Part shown: piece after piece, positions 1 through 8,713 of the stretch
How positions within the stretch are numbered: the first letter of the stretch is position 1
How the letters are laid out: each line of letters begins with the position of its first letter
Source: Oceanispirochaeta sp963676905
GTDB taxonomy: Bacteria; Spirochaetota; Spirochaetia; DSM-2461
Assembly: GCA_963676905.2 (NCBI GenBank)
Contig: CAXXVE010000001.1
Span: forward strand, 496,001-560,000
Direction: 5' to 3'
DNA: 64,000 nt
Notes under the pieces: generated by a model
The model's input: the letters and a program-made list of their open reading frames with translations, nothing else
Told to the model about the DNA's origin: nothing
Databases searched by the model: none
Translations under genes and position numbers: made by a program

Positions 1-20
1 TTTTTCATTACAATCCCCCC

Positions 21-875
21 ATGATATTCACCATAAACCCCGAAACATGTACAAACTGCGGCCTCTGTGCCGCAGCCTGCCCCGGAAAAACTATCCGGAA
101 AGAAAAAGACGCCCACAGAATCATACCCGATGGATGTATCGAGTGCAGCCACTGCGGCATGGTCTGCCCGGTAAACGCCGTCAGGGTGGACGGACAGGAG
201 CTCCCCCCCTATCCCGAGGACCTGAAATCCCTCACAACCGAAGAGCTCCACGATCATCTGATCCTCTCAAAACGCTCTGTCAGGAAGTACAAGCGCTCAC
301 CCATCAACGCAGAAGATCTGAAAGCCATAGTCAGAGCCGGAGAAACAACCGCCACCGCCACCAACAGCCAGTACTGTGATGTGCTCCTCTTCCAGGGACC
401 CGAAGTTCCCGTCTTTGCAGCCGACCTCGCCCGGATACTCCTCAAAGTCGTCCGGATCGGACTGAATCCTGCAGGACGCCTTTTGCTGAAGGCTGCCGGA
501 CTGGGTCGCTATGCACGCAAAGAGACCATTACCAGCTTCCATCATCTTCTGACAAAGACCCTGGAAGGCAAGGCGGACCCCCTGTTTCACGGAGCTCCTG
601 CTGTTGTGGTTCTGACCTATCCTGCCAAACAGGGAAAACGTTTCGGCCGCACCGACTGTGCCGTTGCCGGAGAGAACATGATGCTTTCAGCCCATGCCAG
701 GGGAATCGGCTCCTGTATGATAGGATTTGCCGAAGCCGCCCTTTTCAGCAGAAAGGAGAGAGCCAGAATAGGCATCCCCCGGGACAGAAAGATCGGACTG
801 ATCTTCACCCTCGGATACAGCGACCGGAAATATTACCGCTATCCTGTAAGAAAAAACTGGTCCCTCCAGGCCTGA
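21..875 (+). CDS. Ferredoxin-nitroreductase fusion protein
   Basis: The 284-residue protein has an N-terminal two-cluster ferredoxin domain with Cys at 10, 13, 16, 20 and 39, 42, 45, 49, each set in C-x2-C-x2-C-x3-CP spacing, followed from about residue 82 by a nitroreductase-family domain (SKRSVRKYK start). Proteins of this architecture are FMN enzymes whose clusters pass electrons to the flavin; the substrate is not predictable and could be a nitro compound, quinone or other acceptor. It is probably cytoplasmic, with no signal peptide. The reading frame is open to the window edge, so a start further upstream cannot be excluded, but the Cys motif sits at the usual distance from this ATG. It lies alone ahead of a small unknown gene. 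Confidence 0.88.
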   Translation: MIFTINPETCTNCGLCAAACPGKTIRKEKDAHRIIPDGCIECSHCGMVCPVNAVRVDGQELPPYPEDLKSLTTEELHDHLILSKRSVRKYKRSPINAEDLKAIVRAGETTATATNSQYCDVLLFQGPEVPVFAADLARILLKVVRIGLNPAGRLLLKAAGLGRYARKETITSFHHLLTKTLEGKADPLFHGAPAVVVLTYPAKQGKRFGRTDCAVAGENMMLSAHARGIGSCMIGFAEAALFSRKERARIGIPRDRKIGLIFTLGYSDRKYYRYPVRKNWSLQA

Positions 876-881
876 CATACT

Positions 882-912
882 TGTCCCGGAGCTCTTCGAA
901 AGCCCCGGGACA
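882..912. other. Hairpin downstream of nitroreductase gene
   Basis: Arms TGTCCCGG (882-889) and CCGGGACA (905-912) are perfectly complementary and lie just after the nitroreductase stop. No U-run follows, so it is only a weak terminator candidate and may instead act as an RNA-stabilising hairpin. Confidence 0.35.
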
Positions 913-1015
913 GCACCTGTTCCAATAATATACAAATATTCCTTAAATCATTATCCAATAAAAATTTAATGTTCTCTTTGATTTCTGAAAATATGAGTAC
1001 TACAATAATATTATT

Positions 1016-1288
1016 ATGAAATACAGATCAGACCTGGAATACGAAGTCTCCCGGATGATCAGAACCGGAGACCTATCGAGGATCAGCGAAAGAAAGGAAC
1101 TCTTTGACGAGTCACAGGGAGAGAATCTTCTGGCCGGCTATATTGAGAAGGTCTTGAGGCAGGAGTTTCTTGCTGACGACCCGCCGGACGCGTCTCCCTG
1201 CTGCAAATGCAGGAACTCGTCTGAATGCACTGAAGGAAAGAGCAAGATAATTCCCTTTCCCTCCCGTAAAATCATAGAAGGAATCTGA
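1016..1288 (+). CDS. Small Cys-containing hypothetical protein
   Basis: I do not recognise this 90-residue protein. It is charged and predicted soluble, with a short central cluster CCKCRNSSEC (about residues 62-71) whose four Cys could bind a metal or form disulfides. No signal peptide or membrane segment is visible. No clear Shine-Dalgarno precedes the ATG, but the upstream DNA is AT-rich (955-1015) and promoter-like, and the frame is not a shadow of another gene. It stands between the nitroreductase and a convergent NUDIX gene. Real gene likely, function unknown. Confidence 0.55.
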   Translation: MKYRSDLEYEVSRMIRTGDLSRISERKELFDESQGENLLAGYIEKVLRQEFLADDPPDASPCCKCRNSSECTEGKSKIIPFPSRKIIEGI

Positions 1289-1300
1289 CAGAACAGTTTC

Positions 1301-1756
1301 CTACTCAGCAGCCCCGGACTTTGAAAGCCTCCGGTTCAGCCACTCCATCAGCCCCGGCATAATTCCCGGAAACCGCGTGTTCCCCAGGGGAAATTCGTCT
1401 GCCAGCTGAACCTCTTCAATCTCGAATTCTGCAGGCAGTTCACCAAATTGCCTGATCTCACAGGCATAAACACTCCCCCAGCTGATCCTGTCGCCATGAT
1501 CAACCGAGTACTGGGCAATGCACTCAAGCCCCTCCCAGTCCAGCGCCCCGGTCTCCTCAAAGAGCTCCCGGGCCGCCGCCTCGTCCATGGTCTCTCCCGC
1601 CTCGCGATGGCCCCCCGGAAAACACCAGTCCTCCCGCCCCCGCAGACGCACAATCACCCACTGATCCCGGCACCGCGCCGCAATCACCATATACTCCAGC
1701 AACCCGTCATCCGCCGTCCCGTCAGGAACGATGGAGTGCAAATCCAGTTTATCCAT
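1301..1756 (-). CDS. NUDIX hydrolase
   Basis: The 151-residue protein carries a complete NUDIX box at about residues 49-71 (G-x5-E-x7-REL-x-EE-x-G), with the RELFEETG core that binds the catalytic divalent metal. The family cleaves nucleoside-diphosphate-linked compounds such as oxidised dNTPs or nucleotide sugars; the substrate cannot be read from the sequence. Its length is normal for a single-domain member. It is monocistronic, with its 3' end facing the small hypothetical gene. Confidence 0.88.
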   Translation of the reverse strand: MDKLDLHSIVPDGTADDGLLEYMVIAARCRDQWVIVRLRGREDWCFPGGHREAGETMDEAAARELFEETGALDWEGLECIAQYSVDHGDRISWGSVYACEIRQFGELPAEFEIEEVQLADEFPLGNTRFPGIMPGLMEWLNRRLSKSGAAE

Positions 1757-1902
1757 AAACAGATGGTACCATAGAATTCAAAGATTATTCAGGGGCCGCC
1801 GGTCCGCAGGCTCCCCGGCCGGGCTCTCCGTTCCAATCCCCGGAAGCCGGGGATTCCTTTGCGATCCCTCGTCCAGTTTTCCCAGTCCGCGGGCGGACTG
1901 GA
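1757..1902. other. Intergenic GC-rich stretch with two hairpins
   Basis: Between two minus-strand genes lie two perfect hairpins: AATCCCCGG/CCGGGGATT (1835-1855, 3-base loop) and CCAGTCCG/CGGACTGG (1882-1901, 4-base loop), the latter immediately after the stop of the old-yellow-enzyme gene. Neither has a U-run in the minus direction, so they may stabilise the 3' end rather than terminate. The flanking GC-rich DNA resembles intergenic repeat debris. Confidence 0.4.
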
Positions 1903-2937
1903 TTATTTTGCCCGCAGATAGGGTTTGGGCCAGTACTTCAGGTCCACCCCCGCCTCCTGGGCACTGATAAGGGGGAAGTAGGGATTCCGGAGGAGCTCGC
2001 GGCCCAGAAAGACAAGATCCGCGTCCTTCTGATAGATCACCTTTGCAGCAAGGTCCGCGCTTGTTATAAGGCCGCCTCCCACAACAGGCAGATCCGTAGC
2101 CTCCCTTATAATACGGGCCGCCGGAATCTGATAGCCGGGGCCGAGGGGAATCTTCACGTGGGGGACGACACCGCCGCTGCTCACATGAACAAGATCTACT
2201 CCCTCTTTTTTTACAAGATTGATAATGGCCCCGAGGTCTTCCGGATGGTTTCCGCCGGGGGCATAGTCATCTGCGGAGACCCTGAGAATGAGCGGTTTAG
2301 AGACAGGCCATACAGAACGAACAGCCTGGATCACCTCTTTCAGGAAACGGGAGCGGCCCTTGTGGTCGCCTCCGTACTCATCTTCTCTCCTGTTTGTCAG
2401 GGGCGAGAGGAACTCGCTTATCAGGTATCCATGGGCGCCGTGGACTTCCAGAATCCTGTATCCCGCCTCAGAAGCCCGGCGGGCAGCCTGACGGAAGGAC
2501 TCAATCACAGTCTGGATATTAGCATGGGTCATAGCCCGGGGTTCTGTGTACTCAGGATCGCCGGGATCAAAGTTTATGGCGGAGGGAGCAATGACATCCT
2601 CCCCCGGAGCAGTGCACTTGCGCCCCGCATGGGCCAGCTGAATGGCGGGGACAGCACCTTCGGCCTCAATTCCCGCTGTCAGTGTCTTCAGCTGCGGAAT
2701 GTGATCGTCACACCATATTCCCAGATCCGCATCGGTAATCCTCCCCCGCGGTTCTACGGCGGTGGCTTCCTGTATAATCAGAGCCGTGCCGCCCTGGGCC
2801 CGGGTACGGTAGTGAAAGTGATGCCACTGGGTGGCAATACCGTCGGTGGAAGCGCTGTACATGCACATCGGGGGCATTACAATCCGGTTCCGCATGGTAA
2901 CATTCTTCAAGGTCCAGGGTGAGTACAGTTCATTCAC
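1903..2937 (-). CDS. namA: Old yellow enzyme family NADPH dehydrogenase (YqjM-like)
   Basis: The 344-residue protein is a TIM-barrel FMN ene-reductase of the YqjM/NamA class. It starts with the family hallmark PMCMYSA (Cys25 and Tyr27, matching YqjM Cys26/Tyr28), has QLAHAGRK near residue 105 and the HGAHGYL motif whose two His bind the substrate carbonyl. The family reduces activated C=C bonds of enals, enones and nitro compounds at NAD(P)H expense. Its length matches the family. It is probably transcribed alone from DNA upstream of 2937. The symbol is by similarity of motifs only. Confidence 0.88.
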   Translation of the reverse strand: MNELYSPWTLKNVTMRNRIVMPPMCMYSASTDGIATQWHHFHYRTRAQGGTALIIQEATAVEPRGRITDADLGIWCDDHIPQLKTLTAGIEAEGAVPAIQLAHAGRKCTAPGEDVIAPSAINFDPGDPEYTEPRAMTHANIQTVIESFRQAARRASEAGYRILEVHGAHGYLISEFLSPLTNRREDEYGGDHKGRSRFLKEVIQAVRSVWPVSKPLILRVSADDYAPGGNHPEDLGAIINLVKKEGVDLVHVSSGGVVPHVKIPLGPGYQIPAARIIREATDLPVVGGGLITSADLAAKVIYQKDADLVFLGRELLRNPYFPLISAQEAGVDLKYWPKPYLRAK

Positions 2938-3054
2938 AGCAGATCCTCCTCAGGAGAGAGACATAATAATTGCTTACAAAAAAAATAATATAGCTTGGAG
3001 CTTTCTGCAAACAAAAAATCATGCCATAAGAAAATATGCTGTTTATTTATATAG

Positions 3055-5397
3055 TCATGAGCTTATCAGTTCACACAGGGCACTAAAAAGTGTCGGATTC
3101 AGTTTCAGCGCATTCAGCCTTGTAAGTAGAGACTCTCCCTCCCCTTCCTGGCAGAGGGCAAAAATCTTTTCCTTCACAGAGTATTCGATTTCAGCCCTGT
3201 GGAGCATCTGAAACACATCCTTCCTCCACTCCCGGTTACAGTAAACCTCAGCCTTTATTTCAATTTTATAGTCAATCGAAGAATCGTATCCTTCAAGTTC
3301 AAATATGACACTGCGCGTCTTATCATCATAGACAGCGGCACTGCAGAGCCTTCCATTAATCATCACAGCTGAGGGTTCTTCTATCCCCCGCACTCTGATA
3401 CTGACGGAGCGCTCAGGCGGAAGGGCCTCAAGGCAACCGGCAGATTTATGAAGGATGATCTCCTGCTTTGTACCAAGACGGTTCTCAAGACGGGTCAGAG
3501 CATCTCCATCCGGTCCCTCTTCCACAAGTGTAAACTCTCCATCCCCTCCGGCAAACAGGAGCCACTCCAGCTCTCCGGGGTTATCCGTATCATTCTCTCC
3601 ATCCTCCCGCCGGTCCATGGGAACCACTGCTCCCGCCCCAGCAATAACCAGCTGGTTCTCAAGGGTTCTGTACATCAGAGTCCGTCCGCAGCTGCAGGCC
3701 CGGCCGCTGAAAAAGTCAAACCACAGGCCCTCGGGAAGCCAGACCTCTGCCTCTGTAAGCTTCAGATGCCTGTCCATGGGCTGCACCAGGGGGCAGATCA
3801 TCAGGTGATCACCGAAGAAGTACTGTCCCGGTGAGTCATAGCTCTCTTCACTGTCAGGATAATGATAGTACAAGGGAGTCAGAAAGGGACGGCCCTCATT
3901 GGAAAGCCGGACACTGAGACTGTATATATAAGGAATCAGCCTGTGCCGCAGACGCAGGTAGTGCCCCATGACTTTTCTCTCTTCGGCGGGAAAGGAGGAG
4001 GGTTCCTTGGAGTTGAAGAGACTCCTTGAGCTGTGAAGACGGTTAACGGGGCTGAAAACACCGAACTGAAGCCAGCGGACGCTGAGTTCCCCATCCCGCA
4101 CTCCCTGCATATGTCCGCCGATATCGTGACTCCACCAGTTATACCCTATGTTGGCTGCTGTAGAGGTAAAGTAGGGTTGAAAGGCCAGGGAATCCCAGGA
4201 AATAACGGTGTCTCCGGAAAAGCCTACGGGATAGCGGTGACTGCCGGGCCCGGCATAGCGTGAGAGAATCAGAGGCTCCCGTCCCCTCTTCACCATATCC
4301 TCGCTGTGATAGTGATTCAGCAGCCACAGAGGATCCACTCCAGGCTTGGTTGAAACAGAACCCTGCTGCCAGTCAATCCACCAGAAGTCCACACCCTCCT
4401 CTTCCAGAGGATGATGAAGGTAGTGAAAATAGGCGGCAAGAAAATCCGGGTCCTCCAGTCTCAGGGGCAGGGTCTCTTCAGAATCGGGGTCCACGCCGAG
4501 GGCCGTGGCCATCTGTCTGTAAGCATCCTCATAGGCCCGGACTCCGCTGGCAGGATGGAGGTTCAGAGTCACCCTGTAGTTCCGCCGGTGCAGCTCTTTC
4601 AACAGCTCCCGGGGAGAGTGAATAAGCTCCCGGTTCCAGGAGTAACCTGTCCATCCGCCGCCAAACCTCTCATCCACATCCACAAGATGCCAGTCCATGT
4701 CCATAACGAAGACTGAAAAAGGGATATGCTCCTCCCTGAATGAGTCGGTAAGAGAGAGAAACTCATCCTGTGTATATGCCCAGTAGCGGCTCCACCAGTT
4801 ACCAAGAGCATAACGGGGCAACCGGGGCGTACCGCCGCTCAACAGCAGGAAGTCCTTCAAGGCTCCAAAGTAGTCCCTGGCATAGCCGAAAAAATAACCG
4901 TCTACACAGCCCGGACGGTCAGCAGGAACCATTTGGTCTCCCTCGAAAACCATGGAATCCGAGTCATCAAGAAAGGCGTAGCCGTCCCTGGAGACAAGGC
5001 CCTCATCCAGAGGCACTGCCCCGTCCGCCTCATCCAGGGTCCGGCAGGTCCCCTTCAGAGTGTTCTGCTTCTGTGAGAAGTGCCAGCGGCTGCCGTGCAC
5101 ATGGCAGTCCGCCTTCAGTGAGACTTCCAGGCTGTGTGCACTGAAGGGTCCCCCATGGTAGTAGAGAGTGAGGTCTTCAGTCTCAATGGTCACACCCTCA
5201 CCGGATCTTTTTGCCTTGAAACCGGCTGCTGGAAAGTTTCTGTTCAGAACCATTCTGGTGGGGCGGTCCTCAAAGACTCCTTCGGGATCGTACTCCATAC
5301 GGATCAGGCGGGTGGTGAGCACTGTAAAACGGGCTCTTCCCAGGTTCACTATATTTCTGCTGTCTGCCGCACTGGGGCAGATCTTTTTTTCGGGCAT
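3055..5397 (-). CDS. Glycoside hydrolase family 31 alpha-glycosidase
   Basis: The 780-residue cytoplasmic enzyme has the GH31 barrel: VFVMDMDWH, FWWIDWQQG (nucleophile Asp region) and GFSGDTVISW (acid/base Asp region), then NWWSHDIGG. The N-terminal part is the galactose-mutarotase-like beta domain and the last ~200 residues are beta-rich plus a short helical tail. GH31 enzymes hydrolyse alpha-linked glucosides or xylosides; specificity is not fixed by these motifs. It is the distal gene of the transporter operon that starts at 8548, separated from the upstream permease by 34 bases, so it probably acts on the imported oligosaccharide. No signal peptide, consistent with intracellular digestion. 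Confidence 0.9.
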   Translation of the reverse strand: MPEKKICPSAADSRNIVNLGRARFTVLTTRLIRMEYDPEGVFEDRPTRMVLNRNFPAAGFKAKRSGEGVTIETEDLTLYYHGGPFSAHSLEVSLKADCHVHGSRWHFSQKQNTLKGTCRTLDEADGAVPLDEGLVSRDGYAFLDDSDSMVFEGDQMVPADRPGCVDGYFFGYARDYFGALKDFLLLSGGTPRLPRYALGNWWSRYWAYTQDEFLSLTDSFREEHIPFSVFVMDMDWHLVDVDERFGGGWTGYSWNRELIHSPRELLKELHRRNYRVTLNLHPASGVRAYEDAYRQMATALGVDPDSEETLPLRLEDPDFLAAYFHYLHHPLEEEGVDFWWIDWQQGSVSTKPGVDPLWLLNHYHSEDMVKRGREPLILSRYAGPGSHRYPVGFSGDTVISWDSLAFQPYFTSTAANIGYNWWSHDIGGHMQGVRDGELSVRWLQFGVFSPVNRLHSSRSLFNSKEPSSFPAEERKVMGHYLRLRHRLIPYIYSLSVRLSNEGRPFLTPLYYHYPDSEESYDSPGQYFFGDHLMICPLVQPMDRHLKLTEAEVWLPEGLWFDFFSGRACSCGRTLMYRTLENQLVIAGAGAVVPMDRREDGENDTDNPGELEWLLFAGGDGEFTLVEEGPDGDALTRLENRLGTKQEIILHKSAGCLEALPPERSVSIRVRGIEEPSAVMINGRLCSAAVYDDKTRSVIFELEGYDSSIDYKIEIKAEVYCNREWRKDVFQMLHRAEIEYSVKEKIFALCQEGEGESLLTRLNALKLNPTLFSALCELISS

Positions 5398-5431
5398 AAT
5401 CTTTCCTTATTATTGATTGATGGATGCTTTC

Positions 5432-6256
5432 CTACCCCTTCACCGAGGAGGCGGCCAGACCATCTATAAACTGTCTCTGAAAGAGGGTGTATATGAGAAT
5501 AACAGGCAGAATCGAGATGGCTGCAGCGGCAAAAAGGCCGCCGTAATCGGTGCTGTAGCGGCCGCTGAAAAGTCTGAGCCCCACGGCCAGAACCTGCTTA
5601 CTCTCCGAGTTGATCACAAGAAAAGGCCATAGATAATCTTCCCAGGACCAGAGGAACTGAAAAATAACAATGCTGGCTATGGCATTGCGTGACATTGGAA
5701 AGACGATGCGGTGGAGGATATACCACTCCGATGCTCCATCCATCCGTGCGGCCTCAAGCATTTCATCGGGTAGAGTGGCAAGAGCCTGCTTCATCATAAA
5801 TATCCCGAAACCGCTTAATGCTGCCGGAACAATAAGCGCAGAGTACATATTCATCCATCCCAGTTTCAGCATCAGGCTGTATTTGGGGATAACTGTCACA
5901 AACCAGGGAATCATCATTGTTGAGAGAACCAGAGCAAACACTGCATTTCTGCCCTTAAAGCGGTTCTTCTCCAGCACATATCCGGTCATTGTGCTTGTAT
6001 AGGCCACCAGCAGAGTGACTGAGAGTGTCACAAGGAGGCTGTTGAAGAAGTAGCGCAGGAAATTGAAACGGCTCTGGACGCTGCTGTAATTGTCAAATGT
6101 AAATTGCCGGGGAAGCAAAGAGGACTGAATGGCGTTGATCTCCGCATTGGTTTTAAAAGATGAAAGGAACATCCAGACAAAGGGAGTGATCGTCAGAATG
6201 ACAAGACAGATCAGAACTGAATGAAGGGCTATGCTCTGGAGTTTGCGCTTAATCAC
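5432..6256 (-). CDS. Sugar ABC transporter permease, MalG type
   Basis: A 274-residue inner-membrane permease with six predicted helices and the EAA loop (EAARMDGAS around residue 168) that contacts the ATPase. It belongs to the CUT1 carbohydrate family and pairs with the MalF-type permease whose 3' end it overlaps by 8 bases, implying translational coupling. No ATPase gene is in the cluster, so a shared MsmK-like ATPase elsewhere is probably used, as is common for CUT1 systems. Regulated with the operon by the LacI operators at 8571-8643. Confidence 0.93.
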   Translation of the reverse strand: MIKRKLQSIALHSVLICLVILTITPFVWMFLSSFKTNAEINAIQSSLLPRQFTFDNYSSVQSRFNFLRYFFNSLLVTLSVTLLVAYTSTMTGYVLEKNRFKGRNAVFALVLSTMMIPWFVTVIPKYSLMLKLGWMNMYSALIVPAALSGFGIFMMKQALATLPDEMLEAARMDGASEWYILHRIVFPMSRNAIASIVIFQFLWSWEDYLWPFLVINSESKQVLAVGLRLFSGRYSTDYGGLFAAAAISILPVILIYTLFQRQFIDGLAASSVKG

Positions 6257-7130
6257 GGGAACCTCCGAAGTATGTAATCTTGAAAGTAACAGAGGTCAAA
6301 CAGGCAATCAGGAAGAACATGACAAAGGAGATTGCCGATGCATAGCCGAACTTATACTTAACAAAGGCCTCATCAAAGATGAGAAAGGAGGATAGATAGG
6401 TCGATGTCCCCGGGCCTCCGTCGGTCATAATCAGAATCTGAAGGTAGGCCTGAAGATAGGAGATGAGAGAGGTAACGAAGATAAAGAGGGTCATCGGCTT
6501 CAGCAGGGGAAGTGTGATGTTCCAGAATATTTTCGGACCCGATGCTCCATCGATTCTGGCTGCTTCATAGCAGTCGGTAGGCAGGTTGTACAGCCCGGCC
6601 AGAAAGAGAACCACAGCATAGCCGTAATCTTTCCAGATAGTCATGACCATGACAGCGGGAAGAGCGGTACTCTTATTGAAAAGCCAGTTGAACCTTGTTC
6701 CCAGAATCTGGTTGAAGAGACCGAACTGGGGATTATAGAGCCAGAGCCAGACAAAGGAGACGGCAACAAGGGGTGTCACTACAGGCATGTAGATGGCCGC
6801 CCTGAAAAATCCCCTGGCCTTTGTCATCTTTGAGAAGAGCATATAGGCGATTCCCAGGCCGAGCACGAGACGGGCCGCAATAACAATTGAGGAAAAGTAC
6901 AGTGTATTGAACAGGCTCTGCCAGAACAGGGGGCTTTTTATGAGCTTGATATAGTGATCGAAGCCGGTGAACTCAAAGCTTCCTCTCAGTGGATTCCAGT
7001 TATGGAAACTTCCCACAAGGGCGATTCCCACCGGGAAAATCAGGAAGAGGGAGTAGAAAAGTCCCAGCATCACAAGCACTACATTTTTGGGAGAGAGAAA
7101 ACTCTCCAGTGAAAATGATTTATCTTTCAT
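6249..7130 (-). CDS. Sugar ABC transporter permease, MalF type
   Basis: A 293-residue CUT1 permease with an N-terminal membrane helix near residues 15-38, several further helices and the EAA loop (YEAARIDGAS near residue 188). It partners the MalG-type protein encoded next and the lipoprotein binding component encoded 44 bases upstream. The lack of long periplasmic loops is usual for members outside enterobacteria. No strong Shine-Dalgarno is visible before this ATG. Confidence 0.93.
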   Translation of the reverse strand: MKDKSFSLESFLSPKNVVLVMLGLFYSLFLIFPVGIALVGSFHNWNPLRGSFEFTGFDHYIKLIKSPLFWQSLFNTLYFSSIVIAARLVLGLGIAYMLFSKMTKARGFFRAAIYMPVVTPLVAVSFVWLWLYNPQFGLFNQILGTRFNWLFNKSTALPAVMVMTIWKDYGYAVVLFLAGLYNLPTDCYEAARIDGASGPKIFWNITLPLLKPMTLFIFVTSLISYLQAYLQILIMTDGGPGTSTYLSSFLIFDEAFVKYKFGYASAISFVMFFLIACLTSVTFKITYFGGSRD

Positions 7131-7174
7131 AGCGGATAACAGGGGCGGCAGACCGCCCCTTTATGAGCTCCTTT

Positions 7175-8548
7175 TTACAGTTCGCTTATATATTTGTACT
7201 GTCTTTCAGTAGAGACAAAGTCAGATCCTGCCATATCCTCACGGATGGTTTCATTTCCGTTCCGGATAGCCTCTTTGATTTCGGTACCGTTATAGATAAT
7301 CTCTTCAAAGGTCTGCTGCATCTGGGTTTCAATGATTCCGGGAAAGGGACCGGGCCAGATCAGGCGGTCCACATAGGGAGCAAGAGTCTTCATGACGGGA
7401 TGGTTTTCAACCTCGGGATCATTTACAAGACTCTTTTTGGCGGGGAATACTGAATATCTGAGACAGAGGGCTTTCATGGCATCGTCGTTGGACATGAAAT
7501 ACCGGATAAATGCCTGGGCCACCTCTTTATCCTGCTCGCTGTTGGTAGCACTGATACCGATGGTGGACTCACCGTTATATCTGTCATAGGCAAAGGGAGT
7601 GGTACTGCCCGGTGCAGGTACGGGGAACACACCGAACTCGATGTCAGGATAGTCGTTTACAAGGGTGTTATAGAACCAGCCCCACTTGTATACCATGGCA
7701 GACTGTCCCTGACCAAAGCTCTCTGAGTCATTGATTCCGAAGTCTTTGGAACCCACGTCATGGGTCTCATAAAGATCGATGAGAAACTGCATATTCTCTG
7801 CAGTTACAGAATTGTCCATATCGATTGTTTTAAGATCATCCTGAAACATCAGCTGTCCCTTCTGGTAGTTCAGCCCCATAATGATGGATTTTACATCCTT
7901 GTTGTAGTTGAAGCCTGCCTGTGTGATGTAACCCTTATCGTCTTTTCTGGTCAGCTTCTGTGCAACGGCTGTAAACTCATCCCAGGTGGAGGGGATATCG
8001 GCATCAGTCAGTCCGGCGTCCCTCCACATCTTCTTGTTATAGAAAATGCTTCCGGTCATCATTCCGTAGTCAATGTAGTAGACATTATCATCGATGACAT
8101 GGCCCTCAACTCCTGTAAAATCCGCCTTCAGATCTTCAAGGCTTATATCATAGGGTTCCAGATAGTTGATAAGGTTCTCGTGCTGAGAGTTGTGAATGCC
8201 GAAAAGAGCGGGTCCGTTACCGTTCTGAAGGGCTAGGGGCAGTTTCGTCCAGAAGTCCTGCCAGGGCTGCTTAACAAGCTTGATGCTTACATTGGGATAG
8301 ATCTCCTCAAAACCGCTTATAATCTCTCCAAATATTTCCTCGGCGTCCCAGATCCAGAACTCCACTTCAATGGGCTGCCCGTCATTGATCAGAATATTCG
8401 GGTCAAATTTTACATTTTCTCCCAGTACAGGAAGATTTTTCTGTGCTGTTGTATCCTCGGTAAGGCTCTTGCCCGTGGATGAACCACCGCATCCTGAAAG
8501 GACCATGGCAAAGACTGACAGCAGAATCCAAAGTGCTGCTTTTTTCAT
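7175..8548 (-). CDS. Sugar ABC transporter substrate-binding lipoprotein
   Basis: The 457-residue protein begins with a lipoprotein signal peptide (lipobox LSGC, Cys20), followed by a cluster-B type extracellular solute-binding fold. It would capture the sugar at the outer face of the inner membrane for the two permeases downstream. A strong ribosome site (aaaggag) precedes the ATG. As first gene of the operon it lies directly behind two LacI-type operators and divergent from the LacI gene. Ligand unknown; with GH31 downstream an alpha-gluco- or xylo-oligosaccharide is plausible. Confidence 0.92.
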   Translation of the reverse strand: MKKAALWILLSVFAMVLSGCGGSSTGKSLTEDTTAQKNLPVLGENVKFDPNILINDGQPIEVEFWIWDAEEIFGEIISGFEEIYPNVSIKLVKQPWQDFWTKLPLALQNGNGPALFGIHNSQHENLINYLEPYDISLEDLKADFTGVEGHVIDDNVYYIDYGMMTGSIFYNKKMWRDAGLTDADIPSTWDEFTAVAQKLTRKDDKGYITQAGFNYNKDVKSIIMGLNYQKGQLMFQDDLKTIDMDNSVTAENMQFLIDLYETHDVGSKDFGINDSESFGQGQSAMVYKWGWFYNTLVNDYPDIEFGVFPVPAPGSTTPFAYDRYNGESTIGISATNSEQDKEVAQAFIRYFMSNDDAMKALCLRYSVFPAKKSLVNDPEVENHPVMKTLAPYVDRLIWPGPFPGIIETQMQQTFEEIIYNGTEIKEAIRNGNETIREDMAGSDFVSTERQYKYISEL

Positions 8549-8570
8549 GAAAACTCCTTTTATCTCTATT

Positions 8571-8588
8571 AGGTTTAACGGTAAACCT
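8571..8588. promoter_or_regulatory. LacI-type operator O1 of sugar cluster 1
   Basis: AGGTTTAACGGTAAACCT is a near-perfect 18-base palindrome centred on CG, the usual form for LacI/PurR-family operators. It lies just upstream of the binding-protein gene and is repeated at 8626. Confidence 0.85.
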
Positions 8589-8625
8589 ATGGGGTAAAAA
8601 AAATCACCGAACCTTGATAAATCAA

Positions 8626-8643
8626 AGGTTTAACGGTAAACTT
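8626..8643. promoter_or_regulatory. LacI-type operator O2 of sugar cluster 1
   Basis: A second copy, AGGTTTAACGGTAAACTT, is centred 55 bases from O1 on the LacI side of the divergent region. Two sites invite repression of both promoters or looping. A further inverted repeat (AACCTTGAT at 8610 with ATCAAAGGTT at 8621) overlaps its left side. Confidence 0.82.
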
Positions 8644-8713
8644 GATTAAAAGATAGCACCCGTTGCATAATTCTGTCAATGAAAAGTTAAGGCATCAGGA
8701 AAAGGGGACAAGG

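Noticed and set aside
2158..2922. 254-codon plus-strand frame opposite the old yellow enzyme gene
   Set aside because: Antisense shadow of a clear FMN reductase with intact motifs; the translation resembles no protein.
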